Shown here: positions 17,848 through 25,178 of the stretch, piece by piece | How the letters are laid out: the number at the start of each line of letters is the position of its first letter | How positions within the stretch are numbered: the first letter of the stretch is position 1 | Source of the DNA: Lachnospiraceae bacterium | GTDB taxonomy: Bacteria; Bacillota; Clostridia; Lachnospirales; Lachnospiraceae | Direction: 5' to 3' | DNA length: 64,000 nucleotides | Assembly (NCBI GenBank): GCA_017465475.1 | Contig: JAFTWC010000050.1 | Coordinates: 1-64,000, forward strand | Translations under genes and position numbers: made by a program | Notes under the pieces: generated by a model | Databases searched by the model: none | Seen by the model: only the letters and a program-made list of their open reading frames with translations | What the model was told of the DNA's origin: nothing

Positions 17848-18930
17848 ATGAGAAGAACAGTAGGAAAACAGGTAAGAAGGGTATTATGTGCAGCTTTGTG
17901 CGGTGGTATGCTGCTGATGAACGGAAACGTTGCTTGGGCAGCGACGGAGGCTGTTTATGAATATGATGTGGAACGCGGAGAAAGTAATGTATATAAGGGT
18001 GTTGTTACGACCTACGGTTTAAATGTACGTACTGCAGCCGGTAAGGATAACCCGGTGGTAGTAGTAGACGGAGAAGAGGTAAAACTGGATAAAGATGATG
18101 CAGTTGCTATTTTAGACCAGGCTATCAGTAGCGGTCAGGTTTGGTATAAGGTTTCGTTCTTAAGAGGAGAAGAGATTGTTGTAGGATATATCCACAGCAG
18201 TTATGTGGATTTGACAACGGAGAAGTTAGATCCTCTTGCAACACCGACTCCGGTTCCGACCCCGACTCCGACACCGGCCCCGGCAACACCGACTCCGGAG
18301 GCTACAACCCCGACACCGACCACCGCACCGGATAAGAACACCGGGGATGATGAAGAAGGTGGCGGCGGCGGACTGGTTGCTCTTTTGGTCGTTGTGACTA
18401 TCGCGGCAGGCGCGGTAGTGGTATGGTGGTATATGAAGAAGCGTAGTGATGACATGAAAGGCGGCGAGACCAGTGAAAAGTTAGACAGCCTGAAAAATAT
18501 GTCATTGTCCCGCGCTCCGCTTTCTAAGGACGGTACCCCGATTCCGGTAAGAAAAAGAAATGATGAGGAAGATGCGGACGAGGATATGAGACGCTATCCG
18601 GTGGAACGTCGTGATGAAGCCGAGGTTCTTGCGGATAAGGAACGTGCCCGTCTGATGAATGAGGAAATGATTCGTCAGAAGAGAAACGGCGGAAATCAGG
18701 AAGAGGAAGAAAAGTTAAAAGAAATCGCTGCAAACTTAAAGGAAAAAGAAGTATTGAAGGAAGAAATAGACCGTCTTCGTATCGGAGACATGGTATACCA
18801 CGAGTACTTTGGCAAGGGTGTTGTCAGAGATAACAGTGATGTAAAGGTAATCGAGATCAGCTTCGGTCAGGATGTTCGTTTCTTAAACAAGGCATCTTGT
18901 GCAGCAAAGCGTTTATTGCGTAAGTTGTAA
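17848..18930 (+). CDS. Membrane protein with outer SH3 domain and inner PcrA-like Tudor domain
   Basis: A 360-residue protein with five visible parts. A signal peptide (about 1-31, ending AWA) is followed by an SH3b-like domain (about 48-120, with GLNVRTAAGKDNPVV), a Thr-Pro linker (about 128-165), one membrane helix (about 176-194) and a charged, coiled-coil-like cytoplasmic stretch. The last 50 residues (GDMVYHEYFGKGVVRD, then a short sheet and FLNKASCAAKRLLRKL) resemble the Tudor-like C-terminal domain of PcrA/UvrD helicases, which contacts RNA polymerase. The start is set by AAGGAG 8 bases upstream. It is the last gene of the argS operon. The combined architecture is unfamiliar to me. Confidence 0.78.
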   Translation: MRRTVGKQVRRVLCAALCGGMLLMNGNVAWAATEAVYEYDVERGESNVYKGVVTTYGLNVRTAAGKDNPVVVVDGEEVKLDKDDAVAILDQAISSGQVWYKVSFLRGEEIVVGYIHSSYVDLTTEKLDPLATPTPVPTPTPTPAPATPTPEATTPTPTTAPDKNTGDDEEGGGGGLVALLVVVTIAAGAVVVWWYMKKRSDDMKGGETSEKLDSLKNMSLSRAPLSKDGTPIPVRKRNDEEDADEDMRRYPVERRDEAEVLADKERARLMNEEMIRQKRNGGNQEEEEKLKEIAANLKEKEVLKEEIDRLRIGDMVYHEYFGKGVVRDNSDVKVIEISFGQDVRFLNKASCAAKRLLRKL

Positions 18931-18951
18931 AATAGAAAAGTAAGCATATGT

Positions 18952-18999
18952 AGCCGGCAACAAGTCATAAAGATTTGTTGCCGGCTTTGTTTCTTTTTT
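18952..18999 (+). terminator. Terminator of the argS operon
   Basis: AGCCGGCAACAA (18952-18963) pairs perfectly with 18975-18986 over an 11-base loop, then TTGTTTCTTTTTT. The convergent DUF378 gene ends just beyond it at 19001. Confidence 0.92.
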
Positions 19000-19000
19000 G

Positions 19001-19222
19001 TCAGCTGCGTTCCGTAACCGGATGTTCGCTCAGATAGAGATAAAAAGTGAGCAAATAGAGACCGCTTAAACCGACCAGGGCGTAAACGATACGGGAAATC
19101 CAGGACATGGAACCGAATAAAAATGCAACTAAATCGAAATCAAAGAAACCGATCAACCCCCAGTTGACAGCGCCGATGATGGCGATGGTAAGGGCGGTTG
19201 CATCCAATAATTTGTTTCTCAT
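19001..19222 (-). CDS. DUF378 family small membrane protein
   Basis: A 73-residue protein of two hydrophobic segments with the family hallmark GAVNWGLIGFFDFDLVAFLFG. This is the DUF378 (YuzA-like) pattern, whose function is unknown. On this strand GGAGG lies 6 bases before the ATG at 19222; the open frame continues upstream but without a ribosome site. Its leader holds an 8-bp inverted repeat (TTCGGAAT, 2 bases, ATTCCGAA at 19265-19282). It is divergent from the GntR operon and shares an intergenic region with repeated operator-like sites. Confidence 0.88.
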   Translation of the reverse strand: MRNKLLDATALTIAIIGAVNWGLIGFFDFDLVAFLFGSMSWISRIVYALVGLSGLYLLTFYLYLSEHPVTERS

Positions 19223-19320
19223 GGTTGCCTCCGTTCTGCCGTAAAGCGGCGAGTTACATGATGTTTCGGAATGGATTCCGAAGGATTGCAAAGTAAGTTA
19301 CTTCACGTATCTTAGTGTGG

Positions 19321-19362
19321 TTCTTTCACGAAAAAATAATCATCCAAATTTTAGTGAAAGAA
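19321..19362. repeat. Inverted repeat upstream of the GntR promoter
   Basis: TTCTTTCAC (19321-19329) and GTGAAAGAA (19354-19362) are a perfect 9-bp inverted repeat 24 bases apart, between the DUF378 gene and the gntR promoter. A CTTAGTGTG half-site like the gntR operator lies just before it (19311-19319). Confidence 0.65.
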
Positions 19363-19388
19363 ATAATAAATTATTTTGAAAAAAATAC

Positions 19389-19417
19389 TTGACAGATATA
19401 ATAACTTAGTGTACTAT
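19389..19417 (+). promoter_or_regulatory. Promoter of the gntR-ABC operon
   Basis: Perfect TTGACA (19389-19394), 17-base spacer, TACTAT (19412-19417). Confidence 0.82.
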
Positions 19418-19434
19418 ATAGCTAATACACTAAG
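19405..19434. promoter_or_regulatory. Probable GntR (YtrA-type) operator
   Basis: CTTAGTGTA (19405-19413) and TACACTAAG (19426-19434) form a perfect 9-bp inverted repeat with a 12-base spacer. It spans the -10 box and the likely start of transcription, so a bound dimer would block the promoter. It lies directly upstream of a GntR-family gene, which points to autoregulation. Confidence 0.75.
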
Positions 19435-19458
19435 ACGGTGAGTGAAAGGAGGTATGAA

Positions 19459-19830
19459 ATGGAGTTTTCCGCAAGTACACCGATTTATCTGCAGGTAGTA
19501 GAAGAGATAAAACGAATGCTGATGAGTGGGGAATTGAAACCGGGAGATAAGCTTTGGTCAGCCCGTGATATGGCGGTGCGGTATAAGATTAATCCGAACA
19601 CTGCGGCACGCGTGTATAAGGAGTTGGAGTTACAGCAACTGTGTTTTACGAAACGAGGTCTGGGAACGTATTTGACTGAGGAAGAAGGCATAGCAGAGAA
19701 GCTTAAGAAGGAGAAAGCGGAGCAGCTGTTAGGTGCATTTGTAAGATCATTTTTAGGGTTGGGCTATACAAGGGAAGAAATACAGCAGTTTTTAAACAAG
19801 GCGTTATCCGAGTGGTCGGATGAAAAATAA
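19459..19830 (+). CDS. GntR-family repressor, YtrA subfamily
   Basis: A 123-residue regulator. The N-terminal winged helix (about 1-75) has IYLQVVEEIKRMLMSGELKPGDKL and the recognition region INPNTAARVYKELE. A short helical C-terminal part of about 45 residues follows, as in the YtrA subfamily, which lacks a large ligand domain and controls neighbouring ABC transporters. AAAGGAGG lies 6 bases before the ATG at 19459. The gene leads an operon with an ATPase and a permease, as in ytr and bcr-like loci that respond to cell-wall antibiotics. The inducer here is unknown. Confidence 0.93.
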   Translation: MEFSASTPIYLQVVEEIKRMLMSGELKPGDKLWSARDMAVRYKINPNTAARVYKELELQQLCFTKRGLGTYLTEEEGIAEKLKKEKAEQLLGAFVRSFLGLGYTREEIQQFLNKALSEWSDEK

Positions 19831-19867
19831 AAGAACGCAAATAGGAGTGAATAATAAGGAGGCTATT

Positions 19868-20557
19868 ATGGTAGAAGCGAAGATGGTGGGAAAACGTTAT
19901 TTAAGAAAGCAGGCAGTAAAGGACATGAATCTGGTACTGGAAGACGGAAAGATTTATGCACTTTTGGGACCGAACGGAAGCGGAAAAACCACATTCATGA
20001 AGATGGTGGCAGGCTTGGTTAAACCGACCAGCGGTTCTCTGCAGTATAATAACGAAAACATCGGTGTGGAGTCAAAAAAACGTGTGGCGTATATGTCCAC
20101 GGAACCGTTCTTCTATTCGTACATGACGGTAGGGCATGTAGGAAAGTATTTTGCAGACTTTTTTGAAGATTTTTCCATGGAACGTTATGAAGAATTGATT
20201 GCCCGTATGGATTTAAAGATGACGGATAAGGCGAAAGAGTTGTCGTCCGGTCTGGCTGCAAAGTTAAAGATTGCAGCGACGTTGGCAAGAGATGCTCAGC
20301 TGTATATGTTGGATGAGCCGCTTAACGGAATCGACATTATTGCAAGAGAGAGTGTGATTCAGACCATTGTGGAAGCAGCTACGGAAGGCAAAACCATTGT
20401 GGTGTCCAGTCATTTAGTGGATGAGTTGGAACCGATTGTGGACAATGTGGTATTCATGAAGCAGGGCACTGTAGTCATTGAGGGTGATGCGGAAGCAGTT
20501 CGTACCGAACGGGGCAAGTCCATTGTAGATTTGTATAAAGAAGTATATGCGGAATAA
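19868..20557 (+). CDS. ABC transporter ATP-binding protein (GntR-linked)
   Basis: A 229-residue cytoplasmic ATPase subunit. Walker A is GPNGSGKTT (near residue 38), the signature is the divergent LSSGLAAKLK, and Walker B is LYMLDEPLNGID, followed by the switch His in VVSSHLVDE. The ATG at 19868 is chosen because AAGGAGG sits 6-7 bases upstream; an earlier in-frame ATG at 19820 overlaps gntR and has no good site. Its partner permease starts 15 bases downstream. The pair resembles antibiotic-resistance or envelope-stress ABC systems under YtrA-type control. Confidence 0.93.
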   Translation: MVEAKMVGKRYLRKQAVKDMNLVLEDGKIYALLGPNGSGKTTFMKMVAGLVKPTSGSLQYNNENIGVESKKRVAYMSTEPFFYSYMTVGHVGKYFADFFEDFSMERYEELIARMDLKMTDKAKELSSGLAAKLKIAATLARDAQLYMLDEPLNGIDIIARESVIQTIVEAATEGKTIVVSSHLVDELEPIVDNVVFMKQGTVVIEGDAEAVRTERGKSIVDLYKEVYAE

Positions 20558-20572
20558 GGAGAGGAGATAACT

Positions 20573-21334
20573 ATGGGAAAATTAATCAAGTATGAGTTCA
20601 GAAAACAGTTGTTATCAAAGATTGTAGTAGGAGTCGTAATCGCAGCGTTAGAAATCTATTTTGCCTTGGGGTTACTTCTTGAAAAAGAAGGATGGCTCGG
20701 TATGGCGACGGCGTTTTTGATTTTTGCGGCGTTTATCTCCTTGTTTTACTTTAGTTTTGAAAGCATTGTAACTTATTCCAATGATTTGCGTACAAAGCAA
20801 AGTTACATGATATTCTTAACTCCGCGAAATATGTTCCAGGTAGTAGGCGCGAAATTGATTACTACGATACTTCAGATTGTTTTGACAGGATGTGCATTTG
20901 CTGCCATTGCTATCGGAGATGTGTTACTGGTATGTGCAAAGTTCGGTAAGGTTCAAGAGTTGTTTGATATGCTGAAAGAGTTCTTCAAAGCCTTAACCGG
21001 TGTGGAAATTCGTTTGAATGAAGTTGCATATGTGATTTTAATGATGTTGGTTGCATGGCTCGTGTTTATTGCTATGGCAATGTTTGCGATTACTCTTTCT
21101 ACCACCTTATTGTCCAATTGGAAATATAAGGGAGTTGTCAGTGTGGCACTTTACTTTGCATTGGACTGGATTGTTGCCAAAGTTGCGACTCTTGTGGTTC
21201 CGACCGGATTTTTACAGAGCGAGTATCTTGTGGTAAATACAGAGGCATGGGCGTTCATTGGTGTGTACTTGGGGGCATTGGCACTGTGTTATGTCGGAAC
21301 GGCGTTATTACTTGAAAAGAAGGTAAGCGTGTGA
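20573..21334 (+). CDS. ABC-2 type permease of the GntR-linked transporter
   Basis: A 253-residue protein with six hydrophobic segments that starts with KLIKYEFRKQL, the usual cytoplasmic beginning of ABC-2 permeases. It pairs with the upstream ATPase (15-base gap, GGAGAGGAG ribosome site). The substrate is unknown. It ends the gntR operon. No strong terminator stands between it and the next promoter region, unless the hairpin at 21501-21530 acts as one. Confidence 0.88.
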   Translation: MGKLIKYEFRKQLLSKIVVGVVIAALEIYFALGLLLEKEGWLGMATAFLIFAAFISLFYFSFESIVTYSNDLRTKQSYMIFLTPRNMFQVVGAKLITTILQIVLTGCAFAAIAIGDVLLVCAKFGKVQELFDMLKEFFKALTGVEIRLNEVAYVILMMLVAWLVFIAMAMFAITLSTTLLSNWKYKGVVSVALYFALDWIVAKVATLVVPTGFLQSEYLVVNTEAWAFIGVYLGALALCYVGTALLLEKKVSV

Positions 21335-21470
21335 TACACCGTCACGATTTTGATGGGAGTTTAGGGAAATTTATGAAGCGATAGAAGTATCAAATGTGGT
21401 TTTGTAGGGGATTTTAGAAAAACTACAGAAAAATTTAAGAAAAATGAATTCCGATTTTGGAATGCGTTAC

Positions 21471-21499
21471 TTGACGAATAGGGGAAGGAAAAGTATAAT
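21471..21499 (+). promoter_or_regulatory. Promoter of the corA operon
   Basis: TTGACG (21471-21476), 17 bases, perfect TATAAT (21494-21499). Transcription should start near 21506, within the left arm of the hairpin that follows. Confidence 0.85.
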
Positions 21500-21500
21500 G

Positions 21501-21530
21501 AGTGTGGGGCAGTCTGCCTCACACTTTTTT
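21501..21530 (+). terminator. Hairpin plus T-run overlapping the corA transcription start
   Basis: AGTGTGGGGCA (21501-21511) pairs with TGCCTCACACT (21515-21525), with one G-T pair and a 3-base loop, and six T follow. It looks like the intrinsic terminator of the gntR-ABC operon. It begins one base after the -10 box of the next promoter. Confidence 0.68.
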
Positions 21531-21549
21531 GGTTTAGGGGGAATGTGTG

Positions 21550-22497
21550 ATGTTAGAGATTTTTAAGACAACAGACACCGGCGAATTGGTACGTCCGGAT
21601 AAAATCGAAAAAAACTGTTGGGTTTCTTTGACGGCACCGAACCCCAAGGAACTGGAGGAAGTTGCAGGTGCCACCGGTGTGGAGTTGGATGCGTTAAAGG
21701 CAGCCCTCGATGAAGAAGAAAAAGCACGTATCGAGCTAGAGGATGCGTATCATTTGATTTTGGTAGACTCGCCGGAGATTGAAAAAGAAATGGTGGATGA
21801 TGTGGAGCGCAACCGTTATACTACCATGCCGCTTGCTATCATTACCGCAAAGGACATTGTGATTACGGTAACGCTACGGGAAACTCCGATTTTACAGCTT
21901 TTTAAAAGCGGAAAAGTGAGAGAGTTTTTTACTTATAAAAAAACCCGTTTCATTATGCAGGTGTTCTACCGGGTGGCAACGGTGTTCCTGCAGTATCTGC
22001 GCGTAATTAACAGAGAAAGCGACCGGTTGGAGGATAAGCTACGGGAGTCCCAGAGAAACCGTGAAATTATGGAAATGCACGAGCTTGAAAAGTCTTTGGT
22101 GTACTTTACCACCGCAATTCGTTCTAACGAAACGGTGTTTGAGAAGCTTCTCCGAACAGAAAAGGTAAAGCGTTATCCGGAGGATGAGGATTTACTTGAG
22201 GATGTTATTATTGAGAACCGTCAGGCATTGGAGATGGCCAATATTTACAGCGGTATTTTAAACAGCACCATGGATACCTTTTCCTCCATTATCTCCAATA
22301 ACTTAAACGGTGTTATGAAAGCCTTGGCCACGGTAACCATTGTCATGTCCATACCGACTATGATTGCCAGCTTTTACGGTATGAATGTGCCGTTACCGGG
22401 ACAGAATCAACCTTACGGTTTTTTGATTGTGCTTGGTTGTGCGGGACTGATTGCGTCCATTGTAGCGATTATTTTCAGAAAGAAGGATTTATTTTAA
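21550..22497 (+). CDS. corA: CorA-family magnesium/cobalt transporter
   Basis: A 315-residue channel protein. It has a large acidic cytoplasmic domain with long helices and then two C-terminal membrane helices, with the GMN selectivity motif in YGMNVPLPGQ (near 278-287). It passes Mg2+ and related divalent ions down their gradient. The ATG at 21550 follows an AGGGGG site; a GTG directly before it is also possible. The leader is only about 45 bases, too short for an M-box or ykkC-type riboswitch. The stop codon is followed at once by the start of the next gene. Confidence 0.92.
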   Translation: MLEIFKTTDTGELVRPDKIEKNCWVSLTAPNPKELEEVAGATGVELDALKAALDEEEKARIELEDAYHLILVDSPEIEKEMVDDVERNRYTTMPLAIITAKDIVITVTLRETPILQLFKSGKVREFFTYKKTRFIMQVFYRVATVFLQYLRVINRESDRLEDKLRESQRNREIMEMHELEKSLVYFTTAIRSNETVFEKLLRTEKVKRYPEDEDLLEDVIIENRQALEMANIYSGILNSTMDTFSSIISNNLNGVMKALATVTIVMSIPTMIASFYGMNVPLPGQNQPYGFLIVLGCAGLIASIVAIIFRKKDLF

Positions 22498-23445
22498 ATG
22501 AAGTTTTTAAACAGGTTGGAGCGGAAAGTAGGGCGGTATGCCATTCCGAATTTGATGAAGTATATGATTGTGCTGTATGCAGCCGGATTTCTTCTTGATT
22601 TAATGGCACCCGGTTTTTACGAAAACTGGCTGTCGTTAGAAGTATATTCGGTTCTGCACGGACAGGTATGGCGTTTGTTTACCTTTGTATTACAGCCGCC
22701 GAGTTCAAACCCGATTTTTGTGCTGATTGAGCTTTATATGTATTATTCCATCGGAACGGCATTGGAAAATATGTGGGGTTCCTTCAGGTTTAATGTGTAC
22801 TATTTTTCCGGTTTGCTGTTTCAGATTGTGGCAGCATTTTTGTTCTACGGTGTCTGCTGTTTTGTGTTGGGCGGCGGAATGCTTCCGATTCCGACTCTTG
22901 GTGTGGGAAGTATGTATCAGGTAAACCGTGCCATGTTTTTGGCATACATCGTTATGGTGCCGAACGCTACCTTTATGGTTAGCTTTTTAATTCCGGTAAA
23001 GGCAAAGTGGCTGGGAATTATTTACGGTATTTTGATGGGATATGAAGTAATACAGTATGTACGTGCGGGACTTGCTCTCGGTGGAAGCCCCGGCCTTATC
23101 TATTACGGAATGGCAGTCGCTATCGTGATTTCTGCGTTAAACTTCCTGATTTTCTTCCTGATGACGAGAAATTATCAGCGGATTTCGCCGTCGGAGATGA
23201 AGCGCCGGGCACAGTTTAAGAAAAAGATGAATGAAGCTAAGTGGGAGTCCGGTAATGTGGTGGAATTTCGCGGACGCAATGTGATTACAAGACATAAATG
23301 CGCGATATGCGGAAGAACAGAGCTGGATGATGATTCGTTGGAGTTTCGGTTCTGTTCCAAATGTGACGGAAACTACGAGTACTGCTCGGATCATTTATAT
23401 ACCCACAGTCATGTAAAACGAGTGACGGGAAATACGGAAGAATAG
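22498..23445 (+). CDS. Derlin/rhomboid-like membrane protein with C-terminal zinc ribbon
   Basis: A 315-residue protein with about six membrane helices. GQVWRLFTFVLQPP in the first loop and the ALENMWGSFRFNVYYFSG segment fit the rhomboid/Derlin superfamily. I cannot find the catalytic GxSG serine or a matching His, so it may be a non-protease member. After the membrane part a cytoplasmic basic stretch leads to a zinc-ribbon-like end, CAICGR then CSKC, CSDH and THSH (about residues 265-303). Its ATG touches the corA stop codon, so translation is coupled. Its partners are unknown. Confidence 0.7.
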   Translation: MKFLNRLERKVGRYAIPNLMKYMIVLYAAGFLLDLMAPGFYENWLSLEVYSVLHGQVWRLFTFVLQPPSSNPIFVLIELYMYYSIGTALENMWGSFRFNVYYFSGLLFQIVAAFLFYGVCCFVLGGGMLPIPTLGVGSMYQVNRAMFLAYIVMVPNATFMVSFLIPVKAKWLGIIYGILMGYEVIQYVRAGLALGGSPGLIYYGMAVAIVISALNFLIFFLMTRNYQRISPSEMKRRAQFKKKMNEAKWESGNVVEFRGRNVITRHKCAICGRTELDDDSLEFRFCSKCDGNYEYCSDHLYTHSHVKRVTGNTEE

Positions 23446-23459
23446 GAAGGTTTGTTTTG

Positions 23460-24833
23460 ATGAATCATGAAATTGTAAAAGTACGGAAAGAATTATTTAC
23501 GGGAAAAGAAGTAGAACGGAATCTGCCGTACTATTTAAGAAGCCTTGCCGGAGTATATTACCGGATGGCGAATTATAATTTAGCAATGCAATATACCGCA
23601 TTTTCGGAAGGTGTCAGGGAAGGAGATTTAGAGCTCCCGGAGCATACGAAAGGCTATGCGGAAACGATACGGAAGTCAGTGGAGCGTCTGGCAACAGGTG
23701 CCGGTGCTCCGGAGGAAGATGCGTTAAAAACGTTGGAAGAAATGCGGAGTGAGCTTACGGCATCCATGCAGACGCTGACGGCTTATACGGATTGCCTGTA
23801 TTTACATGAGTATGCCCTTTGCCGTCTGGCACCGGGGATGGAGGGAACGGTAGAAGACATTGACAGCAATGCCGCATTGGAGGAAATCAGTTCATTTCTG
23901 TTTTGTGATGAAGAGCAGGAAGGATTGTTGGCACGGGTATCGGCAGTTGTGTCGGAGCTTCCGGTGCGTATGACCAAAGCGAAATTTTTTGAGTGGATTG
24001 AGACAACCCTTGCAGCATATAAGGAATCCGATTCCGATACATTAGATCGTGTGTTTTATATGTTATATTCCGCGGCAGGTTTATATCAGCCGGGAGAGTC
24101 GGAGCATTTTGCAAATTGCAGGGAAGTATTGGAGTATTTGCAAGGTTTGGATTATCGTACCTTGACAGAGGAGCAGTATAAGGAAGCGAAGGAAAAGCTT
24201 ACTGACGTTACGGAATATATCGGTACGGTCAGTGATGTATATTTCAGCCTGACGGAATTGGTGAACAGTTTGTTTACGATTTTCCTTACGGAATCCTATG
24301 TGATGCCGGAGGATGTGGCAGCGGTAAAGGGATGTACGGAAGTATACCGTTTACTGATGGAAGGAAAAGACGATACGGATTTGGCCTTAGTGGAAGCCTT
24401 TGAATCCTTTGAAGGAAAACCGGAGGAAATCGAAGAGTTTTTATTCCGTGAGGAAGGATATTTTGATGAACTTCCGGTGGACGAAAAGCTTTTGGATGCC
24501 ATGATGCAAAAGGTATTATATGTAAGGGTTTCGTATGCAAGACGGTTGCATACCACCAGTATTTTTGTGGAGCTTGAGAAAGAAGAAAAGAGTCAGATGA
24601 CCTATGAGGAAGCGTTGGCAGCCTTTTGCGAAACGCTATCGAAGGCATTGGAGGCAGGACAAAGAGCTACAAATCGTGCGGTGATGGCCCGGGTGATTCA
24701 GAATCTCCCATTGCCGTTTACAAAGAAATCGGATATTCAGAAGTACATTTTGGCAGCATTGGAAAACTGTCACGATATGTCGGAGAAGACAGCAGCCATG
24801 CGCGCAATTCGCGAATTTGCAGAGGGGATGTAA
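23460..24833 (+). CDS. Conserved-looking protein of unknown function (457 residues)
   Basis: No family recognised. The protein is acidic, predicted all-helical by composition and lacks signal peptide and membrane segments, so it should be cytoplasmic. The N-terminal 65 residues (NLPYYLRSLAGVYYRMAN, then NLAMQYTAF) look like a helical-hairpin repeat. The ATG at 23460 has AGGAAGG 9 bases upstream. It is 15 bases after the Derlin-like gene and 4 bases before the next unknown gene, all leading to the YtfI-YtfJ spore pair. The position suggests an envelope or sporulation role, but this is inference. Confidence 0.8.
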   Translation: MNHEIVKVRKELFTGKEVERNLPYYLRSLAGVYYRMANYNLAMQYTAFSEGVREGDLELPEHTKGYAETIRKSVERLATGAGAPEEDALKTLEEMRSELTASMQTLTAYTDCLYLHEYALCRLAPGMEGTVEDIDSNAALEEISSFLFCDEEQEGLLARVSAVVSELPVRMTKAKFFEWIETTLAAYKESDSDTLDRVFYMLYSAAGLYQPGESEHFANCREVLEYLQGLDYRTLTEEQYKEAKEKLTDVTEYIGTVSDVYFSLTELVNSLFTIFLTESYVMPEDVAAVKGCTEVYRLLMEGKDDTDLALVEAFESFEGKPEEIEEFLFREEGYFDELPVDEKLLDAMMQKVLYVRVSYARRLHTTSIFVELEKEEKSQMTYEEALAAFCETLSKALEAGQRATNRAVMARVIQNLPLPFTKKSDIQKYILAALENCHDMSEKTAAMRAIREFAEGM

Positions 24834-24836
24834 CGA

Positions 24837-25178
24837 ATGGTGATTTGGAAGGAAGCGTTATATGTGGCGGGTGTTCCGCAAAAAAAACAAAAACGGATTA
24901 TGAAATCCATTGAGAAAAAGCGTCCGGTAAAGGATGTATATCTCATTACGGCTCCTTCCAATGAAGCAAATTGTTTGGAATATGTAAATGCAAACCAAAT
25001 ACTGCAACCCTATTATCGTAAGCGGGATGTGGTGGTATACGGGTTGGCAGGCAGTGAAACGGCAGCACAGGAGCTGGCGGCAACGATGGTGTGCGGCGCC
25101 TATGCAGCCACCGGTACCTTTTCTGTGATTCCGTATTTGGAAGCACGGAACCGGGGTGAGGCAGGTGGTAGTTCATGA
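24837..25178 (+). CDS. Small protein of unknown function (113 residues)
   Basis: A basic N-terminal half (VPQKKQKRIMKSIEKKRP) is followed by an alternating hydrophobic pattern that looks like a small alpha/beta domain with VVVYGLAGSETAAQELAATM. There is no membrane segment and I recognise no family. It starts 4 bases after the previous stop, with AGAGGGGA as ribosome site. Its stop overlaps the ATG of the DUF2953 gene (ATGA), so the two are translationally coupled. Confidence 0.78.
   Translation: MVIWKEALYVAGVPQKKQKRIMKSIEKKRPVKDVYLITAPSNEANCLEYVNANQILQPYYRKRDVVVYGLAGSETAAQELAATMVCGAYAATGTFSVIPYLEARNRGEAGGSS

Noticed and set aside
18229..18330. Repeated CCGACTCCGAC-type DNA, possible tandem repeat or CRISPR-like array
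   Set aside because: It encodes the Thr-Pro linker of the SH3 protein, the repeats are short and irregular, and there are no spacers.
21500..21549. Possible Mg2+ riboswitch before corA
   Set aside because: The leader is only about 45 bases and consists of one hairpin, far shorter than an M-box.
22498..23445. Active rhomboid protease
   Set aside because: No GxSG serine could be found in the expected helix, so a protease call is not supported by the sequence.
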